A stretch of 7,761 nucleotides of DNA from an uncultured Selenomonadales bacterium. Its GTDB lineage: Bacteria; Bacillota; Negativicutes; Selenomonadales; Selenomonadaceae. Below are positions 1 through 4,845 of this stretch, one piece after another. Below the pieces are notes generated by a model. It was not told where the DNA came from, searched no databases, and saw only the letters and a list, made by a program, of their open reading frames with translations. Positions within the stretch are counted from its first letter, which is position 1. Each line of letters opens with the position of its first letter. Location of the stretch: NCBI GenBank assembly GCA_946543495.1, contig CAMNLS010000052.1, forward strand, positions 1-7,761, read 5' to 3'. The position numbers were made by a program, and so were the translations under genes.

Positions 1-100
1 ACTTGTAAAGTCCGCCGATATTCATCATCGTCGATTTGGCTTTGTTAAAATGCGTGTCGACCAGCCAACGTTGAATTGGGCGCAACGGATAATACTTCAT
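1..100 (-). CDS. N-terminal fragment of a condensation-domain (NRPS-like) protein
   Basis: Only the first 33 codons are inside the window; the gene continues past position 1. The start is the ATG at 100-98, preceded by a strong GAGGAGG ribosome binding site (110-116) with a 9-nt spacer. The product begins MKYYPLRPIQRWLVDTHF, followed by a KAKSTMMNIGG segment. The 'YPL-xP-x-Q' opening is the usual beginning of non-ribosomal peptide synthetase condensation domains, which join aminoacyl or acyl groups held on carrier proteins. The catalytic HHxxxDG motif would lie more than 100 residues downstream, outside the window, so catalytic competence cannot be judged. It could be a stand-alone condensation or acyltransferase-like protein or the start of a multidomain synthetase. 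The family call is an inference from a short N-terminus. Confidence 0.6.
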   Translation of the reverse strand, partial: MKYYPLRPIQRWLVDTHFNKAKSTMMNIGGLYK

Positions 101-109
101 AAAATTTTT

Positions 110-141
110 CCTCCTCATAAGAATTTCTATATATTATACCA
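110..141 (-). promoter_or_regulatory. Extended -10 promoter and RBS of the condensation-domain gene
   Basis: On the minus strand a perfect TATAAT (133-138) is directly preceded by TGG (139-141), which gives the extended -10 form TGnTATAAT. There is no convincing -35: the hexamer 17 bp upstream reads AAGCAC. Transcription would start near 126, leaving a leader of about 26 nt that contains the GAGGAGG ribosome binding site (110-116). This indicates a separate transcription unit from pyk. Confidence 0.6.
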
Positions 142-142
142 T

Positions 143-170
143 AAAAAAAGCCTGCGTGCTTATCGGAGGC
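143..170 (-). terminator. Terminator-like hairpin just upstream of the condensation-gene promoter
   Basis: Read on the minus strand, GCCT (170-167) pairs with AGGC (153-150). A one-base mismatch and a further CG/CG pair close a 7-nt loop, and seven T follow (149-143). The stem is short, so efficiency is uncertain. It lies downstream of the pyk terminator and directly upstream of the next promoter. It would therefore end either pyk read-through or an unrecognised transcript from the 180-470 region. Confidence 0.4.
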
Positions 171-180
171 AAAATTTTTA

Positions 181-332
181 AGTTTTGGAGTGAAAAATTT
201 TAGTCCGAGATGATTTTAGAGCGTTGAAAGTGATTTTGGAGGCTTGAAAGTGTTTTGAAAGCGATTTTTGAGTTTGAAAACGATTTTGAGGCTTGAAAGA
301 GGTTTTGGAGGGTGATTTGGAGGGGCAAAAGT
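181..332. repeat. Degenerate ~20-bp tandem repeat, C-poor on the plus strand
   Basis: The clearest units are 212-231 (GATTTTAGAGCGTTGAAAGT) and 232-251 (GATTTTGGAGGCTTGAAAGT), which differ at three positions. Shortened or diverged copies follow at 252-262, 263-281, 282-300, 301-313 and 314-332, and a weaker copy precedes at 181-198. Over 212-332 the plus strand has only six C in 121 bases, an extreme strand asymmetry. No reading frame of useful length or initiation signal was found here. The function is unknown; it could be a decayed repeat, an untranslated RNA on either strand, or a protein-binding array. Confidence 0.6.
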
Positions 333-333
333 G

Positions 334-355
334 AAATTCTACATATGTAGAATTT
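334..355. repeat. Perfect 22-bp palindrome (copy 1)
   Basis: The arm AAATTCTACAT (334-344) is followed immediately by its exact reverse complement ATGTAGAATTT (345-355). It is embedded in gene-free DNA and shares its TTCTAC and GTAGAA half-sites, plus outer A/T flanks, with a second palindrome at 443-468. Perfect symmetry favours a site for a dimeric DNA-binding protein. The inner TACATATGTA also fits the TACAnnTGTA type of operator known for BlaI/MecI/CopY repressors. No such regulator gene is in the window. Confidence 0.65.
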
Positions 356-400
356 TCAAGTTGGAAAAATGGCGTTATGACGTGGGATTTTCGAGGGCAT

Positions 401-426
401 AAAAAAACGCCCGATTTTTTGGGGGG
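401..426 (-). terminator. Weak terminator-like element
   Basis: On the minus strand a C-run (426-421) can pair over three bases with GGG (412-410) across an 8-nt loop, and seven T follow after CG (407-401). The stem is too short to be a strong terminator. It is recorded because it is the middle of three minus-strand hairpin-plus-T-tract elements in this gap. It may be a decayed terminator. Confidence 0.25.
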
Positions 427-442
427 ATTTGGTGTGGTGAGT

Positions 443-468
443 GAAAATTCTACTGTAGTAGAATTTTC
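443..468. repeat. Inverted repeat with 12-bp arms (copy 2 of the palindrome)
   Basis: The arms GAAAATTCTACT (443-454) and AGTAGAATTTTC (457-468) are exact reverse complements separated by GT. The centre lies 111 bp from that of the 334-355 palindrome. The two copies agree outside the central bases: GTGAAA(A)TTCTAC on the left and GTAGAATTTTC on the right. The element has no GC-rich stem followed by a T-tract, so it is not an intrinsic terminator. Confidence 0.65.
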
Positions 469-477
469 CTATTGGGC

Positions 478-506
478 AAAAAAAAATCCCCGACGCATTG
501 TCGAGG
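478..506 (-). terminator. Intrinsic terminator of pyk
   Basis: On the minus strand CCTCGAC (506-500) pairs over 7 bp, with one G-T wobble, with GTCGGGG (494-488) around a 5-nt loop. After a single A, nine T follow (486-478). It lies 24 bp beyond the pyk stop codon, in the expected place for a Rho-independent terminator. Confidence 0.8.
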
Positions 507-529
507 CTAAAAATTTTCTATGCGAACTG

Positions 530-1942
530 TTAAACGTTATGCAAACGGATTGAGGAAGTGCCGCCTTCGCCGTATTTCATGCCCGCCGTCAAAATTACGA
601 GGTCGCCCTTTTGAACGTAGCCATGTTCGAGCGCACTTGCCGCTGAATAATCAATCATCTGAACAATATCGAGCCACGGCGTGCCGGGAATCGGATAAAC
701 GCCCCAACGCAAGTTCAAATGGCGAGCAACTTTATTATCAGGCGTAAAAGCGATAATCGGAGCTTTAGGCTTGTACTTCGACACGACGCGAGTAGTATAG
801 CCCGAAATCGTCGGCGTGATGATAGCTTTAGCGTTCAATTCGTAGCCGAGTTGAACGGTAGCATGAGCAATAGCGTCTGTGTGGGAAGACTTCCTGTATA
901 TGCCCTTTTGAAGGAAAATTTCTTTGTATTCGAGTGATTTTTCCATGCGCAGAGCTATTTGATTCATCATCGCGGTTGCCTCGACGGGATATTTACCGCT
1001 TGCCGTCTCGCCGCTTAACATTATGACATCTGCGCCGTCAAGAATAGCGTTGCCAACGTCGGAAACTTCTGCGCGGGTCGGACGCGGATTAATCGTCATG
1101 CTTTCTAACATTTGAGTGGCGACGACAACAATTTTTCCGACAGCATTGCATTTCTTGATAATCTCTTTTTGGATAATCGGAACGTCTTCGGCGGGAATTT
1201 CAACGCCCAAATCGCCGCGGGCAACCATAATGCCATCTGAAGCCGCAATAATCTCGTCAATATTCTTTACGCCCTCAAGATTCTCGATTTTGGAAATAAT
1301 TTCCATGTGACCGCCGTTATCGACGATAAGTTTGCGAATCTCCTCGACATCGGAGGCACGTTGAATGAAACTCGCGGCAACGAAGTCCATATCATTTTGA
1401 ATGCCGAAGAGAATATCTTTTGCGTCCTGTTCAGAGACCGCAGGAAGTCCGAGAGAAACGCCCGGTGCGGCGACGCGCTTGCGTGAACTCATCTTGCCGG
1501 AATTTAAAATCGTCGTGTAAATGTCCTTGCCCTTAATCTCATCAATCTTCAATTCGACAAGTCCATCGTTGAGTAGGAGTTTATCGCCTGCCTTGACTTC
1601 GGTATAAAGGAGCTTGTGATTAACGGTCGCTTGGGTTTCGTCGCCGAGAATTTCATCATTGACAAGAACGAATTTGTTGCCTTCGACGAGCTGAACGGCA
1701 CCATCTTTGAATTCGCCGAGCCGCATTTCCGGACCTTTGGTATCGAGAACCAACGAAATAATTTTTCCCGTAGCCTTTGCGGCGGCTTTAACGGCATCGA
1801 TACGTTTTTGATGTCCTGCGTGGTCGCCGTGCGAGAAATTAAAGCGGGCGGCGTTCATACCGTGTTCGATAAGACTTTCGATAACGCCAGGGACGTCAGT
1901 CGCTGGACCTTGCGTGCAGATGATTTTAGTTTTCTTAAGCAT
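530..1942 (-). CDS. pyk: Pyruvate kinase
   Basis: This is the last step of glycolysis: phosphoenolpyruvate plus ADP gives pyruvate plus ATP in the cytoplasm. The 470-aa protein has the normal bacterial length without the extra C-terminal PEP-utiliser domain found in Bacillus-type enzymes. The N-terminal barrel holds NAARFNFSHG (R33, N35, S37). DTKGPEMR (67-74) leads into the B domain, which runs to about residue 165. Then come the catalytic lysine and metal ligand region IISKIEN (K218, E220), MVARGDLGVEIP (D244) and VATQMLES (T276). The C-terminal regulatory domain ends in GEGGTSSIRLHNV. The first strand reads CTQGPAT where most homologues have CTIGPAS. The ATG at 1942 has a GGAGGGG ribosome binding site (1948-1954). 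It is divergent from the glutamine synthetase gene and appears monocistronic. Confidence 0.97.
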   Translation of the reverse strand: MLKKTKIICTQGPATDVPGVIESLIEHGMNAARFNFSHGDHAGHQKRIDAVKAAAKATGKIISLVLDTKGPEMRLGEFKDGAVQLVEGNKFVLVNDEILGDETQATVNHKLLYTEVKAGDKLLLNDGLVELKIDEIKGKDIYTTILNSGKMSSRKRVAAPGVSLGLPAVSEQDAKDILFGIQNDMDFVAASFIQRASDVEEIRKLIVDNGGHMEIISKIENLEGVKNIDEIIAASDGIMVARGDLGVEIPAEDVPIIQKEIIKKCNAVGKIVVVATQMLESMTINPRPTRAEVSDVGNAILDGADVIMLSGETASGKYPVEATAMMNQIALRMEKSLEYKEIFLQKGIYRKSSHTDAIAHATVQLGYELNAKAIITPTISGYTTRVVSKYKPKAPIIAFTPDNKVARHLNLRWGVYPIPGTPWLDIVQMIDYSAASALEHGYVQKGDLVILTAGMKYGEGGTSSIRLHNV

Positions 1943-1966
1943 AGAATCCCCTCCAAAATTTTTTTC

Positions 1967-1995
1967 ATTATATGATAACGGCGGATTAAAAGCAA
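1967..1995 (-). promoter_or_regulatory. pyk promoter
   Basis: On the minus strand a perfect -10 TATAAT (1972-1967) lies 17 bp from a weaker -35 TTGCTT (1995-1990). Transcription would start near 1960, giving a leader of about 18 nt that carries the GGAGGGG ribosome binding site. Predicted by eye from consensus. Confidence 0.6.
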
Positions 1996-2022
1996 TAATA
2001 CTGTGTACTTTAACGGCGGCTA

Positions 2023-2073
2023 TCGACTTGCAAAAAGTTTTGTGCTAAATTGTGGCGAGACTAATGGAGGTGG
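2023..2073 (+). promoter_or_regulatory. Glutamine synthetase promoter and RBS that sets the start codon
   Basis: A possible -35 TCGACT (2023-2028) is 17 bp from TAAATT (2046-2051), which carries the extended -10 element TGC just before it (2043-2045). GGAGGTGG (2066-2073) is a strong ribosome binding site for the ATG at 2078, with 7 nt between GGAGG and the start. It shows that an in-frame start at 2003 is not used, since that codon lies upstream of the predicted promoter. Confidence 0.5.
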
Positions 2074-2077
2074 AATT

Positions 2078-3961
2078 ATGGCAGATTTGCTTTACACAAT
2101 CAAAGCAAACACACCGAAGGAAGAAGTAATTCGACAGTTGCGCGAACACCCCGAAATAAAATTCGTGTCGCTGGTCGGCATTGACCTTGCGGGCAATGAT
2201 ACCGATGAGAAAATCCCCGTGCGCCTTTTCATTAAGGACATCGACGAATTCTATGCCGGGTGCGCCGTTCAAACGGACGGTTCAAGCGTCGTGTTGCCGG
2301 GCATCGCCACGCTTAATAATGCAAAGGTCGATATGCCCGTTGACCCGACTGTTAATTGGTTCGTCGATTATAATTTCGAGCACTACGACAACGAGACTAA
2401 CAAGCCCGTCGGCACGCTTAGGATACCAGGCTTTCTGATTCACGCGGGCAAGCGCGTCGATAGCCGCGCAGTCTTGACGGATACGCTGATTAATGTCAAA
2501 CGCGAGCTGGTTAATTTGTTTCACAAGCACCCCGACATTGACGGCTTGGACGTGAGCGGCAAGGAGATAATCGACCTCGTGTTCACGTCAGCGACTGAGC
2601 TTGAGTTCTGGGTAAAGACGCCGCTTGAAGAGGCTTCCGTCGAGGAGATGAGCGCGGCGGAAATTATGCAAGAGCAGTATTGGGAGCGGACGCATGGCGC
2701 AGTTCGTTGCGCGTTGGAACAGTCGATACTTGAGTTGGATAAATACGGCTTGAAAGTCGAAATGGGACACAAGGAAGTAGGCGGACTCAAGGCGCAGATT
2801 GATGAGTCGGGGCACTTAACGCACGTTTGCGAACAGCTGGAGATTGATTGGAAGTACGCGGACGCAGTGCAAGCGGCTGATAATGAAATCGTCGTGCGGA
2901 CTGTGGTTAAGGAAATTTTTCGCGCCAATGGTTTGGAGGTCACGTTCAAGGCAAAGCCGATGATTGGACTTGCGGGCAACGGCGAGCATACGCACATTGG
3001 GCTTGCGGCAGTCACGGCGGACGGCAAGTTACACAATCTCTTTGCCGCGAAGAATCAGACGGAAGACTACATGAGCGCGGTCGGCTATGGTGCGTTAATG
3101 GGCTTGCTGAAGAATTACGAGGTCATCAATCCGTTTGTCAGCGCGACGAATGATTCATTGAACAGATTAAAGCCGGGCTTCGAGGCTCCCGTTTGTATCG
3201 TCACTTCGCTTGGTCACACGCCGCAGATACCGAGCCGCAACCGAACGATACTTGTCAGCTTGATTCGCGACTTGAAAAACCCAATGGCGACACGCTTTGA
3301 ACTGCGCGGCTGCAATCCCTACACGAATATTTATCTGGTGCTGGCGGCGTCGTATTCGGCGATTCTTGACGGCGTAAAGATGGCAGTCACGCACACGACG
3401 AGCGAGCTTTTAAATGAGCTTAGCAAAGAGGCAGGGCAGGACGGTTTCTATCTGGAACGCGACCGCGCCTATCGCAGTGAGCGTGATGTCTTCGAGGACT
3501 TCACGCAAGCCGAGCGCGATAAACTCTTTGGCAAGCCGCCCGCGACCGTCTGGGAGAACATGGAAGCCTTGCGCAAATATCCCGACAAAGTCAAGATAAT
3601 TTCAAGCGGCGGGGCATTGCAAGAACGAATCATCAACGCGTTCAGGGACGGAGCATTGTTGCGTTGGAAGACGGAATTAATCTCACGTATCTTGCCCGAA
3701 CTGCGCAACATTGTTCGCAAGGCGAAAAAAATAGACGCCGAGTTTGTAACCGACCTCGACGCTTATAACTGGAATAAAATCTTTTTACTTCGCGCCGCCC
3801 TCGCTAAAGATTCAATCGATGAGAAGTCTTTATTCACTCGATTGATAAACGCATTGAACGCGGGCGAATATGAGACGGCGTCGCGTCTGCAAGTGGAGAT
3901 TTACGCAAAGATTGAAGAGCTCAAAGCTCTTTACGACGCCTACGAAAAAAATATAATTTAA
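2078..3961 (+). CDS. glnA: Glutamine synthetase, long type-I-like form
   Basis: Makes glutamine from glutamate, ammonia and ATP. All landmarks of the fold are visible in this 627-aa protein. The beta-grasp domain spans roughly residues 28-100. The metal and glutamate-binding segments are TELEFWV (E174, E176) and GHKEVGGLKAQID (230-242). The ATP/metal motif is AGNGEHTHIGL (299-309), with NDSLNRLKPGFEAP (358-371) and IPSRNRT (384-390) following. RFELRG (406-411) matches the RFEFR-type Arg/Glu pair. Ordinary type I enzymes are about 440-470 aa; this one carries a C-terminal extension from about residue 440. That extension looks helical and charged, with a long helix near 540-555 and another at 590-627. 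The Tyr adenylylation motif of the proteobacterial beta subtype (NLYDLPPEE) is not seen. The divergent neighbour pyk gives no clue to nitrogen regulation. It could alternatively serve as a related gamma-glutamyl ligase, but the conserved active site makes glutamine synthesis more likely. Confidence 0.88.
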   Translation: MADLLYTIKANTPKEEVIRQLREHPEIKFVSLVGIDLAGNDTDEKIPVRLFIKDIDEFYAGCAVQTDGSSVVLPGIATLNNAKVDMPVDPTVNWFVDYNFEHYDNETNKPVGTLRIPGFLIHAGKRVDSRAVLTDTLINVKRELVNLFHKHPDIDGLDVSGKEIIDLVFTSATELEFWVKTPLEEASVEEMSAAEIMQEQYWERTHGAVRCALEQSILELDKYGLKVEMGHKEVGGLKAQIDESGHLTHVCEQLEIDWKYADAVQAADNEIVVRTVVKEIFRANGLEVTFKAKPMIGLAGNGEHTHIGLAAVTADGKLHNLFAAKNQTEDYMSAVGYGALMGLLKNYEVINPFVSATNDSLNRLKPGFEAPVCIVTSLGHTPQIPSRNRTILVSLIRDLKNPMATRFELRGCNPYTNIYLVLAASYSAILDGVKMAVTHTTSELLNELSKEAGQDGFYLERDRAYRSERDVFEDFTQAERDKLFGKPPATVWENMEALRKYPDKVKIISSGGALQERIINAFRDGALLRWKTELISRILPELRNIVRKAKKIDAEFVTDLDAYNWNKIFLLRAALAKDSIDEKSLFTRLINALNAGEYETASRLQVEIYAKIEELKALYDAYEKNII

Positions 3962-3983
3962 CAGCTCAACATATGGCAACGAA

Positions 3984-4021
3984 AAAGACCGATGAATTGT
4001 TCACCGGTCTTTAAATTTTTT
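3984..4021. terminator. Bidirectional terminator between glutamine synthetase and the flagellar operon
   Basis: AAAGACCG (3984-3991) pairs with CGGTCTTT (4005-4012). After one A/C mismatch, TGAA (3993-3996) pairs with TTCA (4000-4003) around a 3-nt loop. On the plus strand a T-rich tail runs to 4021. On the minus strand the stem ends in five T (3986-3982). It sits between the convergent stop codons at 3961 and 4025 and probably serves both units. Confidence 0.85.
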
Positions 4022-4024
4022 CTG

Positions 4025-4417
4025 TCAATATTTTCTGTTGAAAACCGTTCCGCGAAGCCCAGCCGATTCGATTAAATCATAGGAACGTACCGCGCTGTTT
4101 TGTCGACGCGACTTATTAAGCCATGTCCGCGCCCGATAAATTATCTGCTTGTCCATTGGAATTATCTGCTCAATCAATCGCTTACATTCCTCAGTTTCGC
4201 GATAATCGTTTTCGGGCAACGCCTTCATCTTCTCGATAAGGCGTTCGCGCTGATCGACAAGCTCCATAAATAATTCGCTGTCTTTCTGGTCGCTGAACTT
4301 CACAAGCTCTTTTGTCAGTGCAAAGTATTTCTGCCAGAGCGTCCGAGCTTTATTTAGAACTTCTTCTTTGTCGACTGACTCAGGCATTTTAGGCGTCTCT
4401 TCCTTAAGCATAACCAT
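4025..4417 (-). CDS. FliT-like flagellar chaperone (putative)
   Basis: A 130-aa, strongly charged and predicted all-helical protein directly after fliS. The core from VLNKARTLWQKYFALTKEL to about residue 100 has the amphipathic layout of FliT, with the typical VDQRERLIEKMKAL segment near residues 53-66. FliT proteins bind the cap protein FliD, keep it unassembled and deliver it to the export apparatus, so its place two genes after fliD fits. The C-terminal tail (SYDLIESAGLRGTVFNRKY) is not recognised. The reading frame overlaps the end of fliS: ATG 4417 gives a 14-nt overlap and ATG 4411 an 8-nt overlap (128 aa). Neither has a good ribosome binding site, which suggests translational coupling to fliS. 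The function rests on weak sequence resemblance plus context. Confidence 0.7.
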   Translation of the reverse strand: MVMLKEETPKMPESVDKEEVLNKARTLWQKYFALTKELVKFSDQKDSELFMELVDQRERLIEKMKALPENDYRETEECKRLIEQIIPMDKQIIYRARTWLNKSRRQNSAVRSYDLIESAGLRGTVFNRKY

Positions 4418-4808
4418 TGCCGCCTGCGCCTTCGCCCTTTTCGATTCGTGCCGTCTTCATTGCTTGGAACCAAGCGTCGCGCAACTCGACAACGATTCCC
4501 TTTGCCTCGTCAATCTGCGCTAAGTCGTTCTTGATGTTGCCCTCAACCAGACGATCATAAATGTAGTTATAAAGCGGAAGCAACTGATGAGCAATTTCGT
4601 AATCGAAGTTCAACGTCAAACGGAATTCAGAGATTATCCTTTGCGCCCGCTGCAACATGTTGTTGGCTTCTTCGTAGTTTCTTTTTTCAAGAGCCGCTCT
4701 ACCGTCGTCGATAAACTTTAAGCAACCGTTATACAGCATAAGCGTTAAATGTTCTGGCGGCGCGTTTAAGATTCTCTGTTGTCTGTAAGCCTCTGCTGCG
4801 TTCACCAT
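4404..4808 (-). CDS. fliS: Flagellin export chaperone FliS
   Basis: The 134-aa product begins MVNAAEAYRQQRILNAPPEH, followed by the segment LTLMLYNGCLKFIDDGRAAL. This is the classic FliS N-terminus: the AYxxQ helix followed by the LxLMLYxG motif. FliS holds the C-terminal helix of flagellin in the cytoplasm, prevents premature polymerisation and hands it to the export gate. The later helices (EEANNMLQRAQRIISEFRLT and LLPLYNYIYDRLVEGN) match the four-helix bundle. The start is the ATG at 4808, with GAAGGAG at 4820-4826. A longer in-frame start at 4919 would overlap fliD and add 37 unrelated residues. It is separated from fliD by 37 nt and overlaps the FliT-like gene. The Gly-rich tail GEGAGGNGYA is unremarkable. 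Confidence 0.95.
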   Translation of the reverse strand: MVNAAEAYRQQRILNAPPEHLTLMLYNGCLKFIDDGRAALEKRNYEEANNMLQRAQRIISEFRLTLNFDYEIAHQLLPLYNYIYDRLVEGNIKNDLAQIDEAKGIVVELRDAWFQAMKTARIEKGEGAGGNGYA

Positions 4809-4819
4809 ATAAGCATCGA

Positions 4820-4826
4820 CTCCTTC
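4820..4826 (-). promoter_or_regulatory. RBS that fixes the fliS start
   Basis: GAAGGAG on the minus strand lies 11 nt upstream of the ATG at 4808 and inside the fliD-fliS gap. It supports the family-consistent MVNAAEAYRQQ start over an in-frame ATG at 4919 inside fliD. Confidence 0.75.
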
Positions 4827-4845
4827 TATCAAAATTTTAACTATC

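Noticed and set aside
158..190. Sigma-28 (flagellar) type promoter on the minus strand with TCCGATAA at 167-160
   Set aside because: The -10-like sequence lies inside the terminator-like hairpin and the -35 is poor (AAAA instead of TAAA at the expected distance). The TATAAT promoter at 133-141 explains the downstream gene better.
334..468. CRISPR array
   Set aside because: There are only two palindromic elements, they are not identical in the centre, they are 111 bp apart, and no further repeats or cas genes are present. The Cas12a resemblance is kept only as a speculative finding.
443..468. Intrinsic terminator
   Set aside because: The stem is AT-rich and the tail is only four T followed by CC, so it is unlikely to terminate transcription.
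2003..2077. Upstream in-frame ATG that would add 25 residues to glutamine synthetase
   Set aside because: It lies upstream of the predicted promoter -10, has no ribosome binding site, and the added residues are unlike the family. The ATG at 2078 has GGAGGTGG at good spacing.
2521..3036. Long minus-strand frame (171 codons) inside the glutamine synthetase gene
   Set aside because: It is antisense to conserved glutamine synthetase motifs, Ser/Cys-rich in the manner of shadow frames, and lacks a credible start signal.
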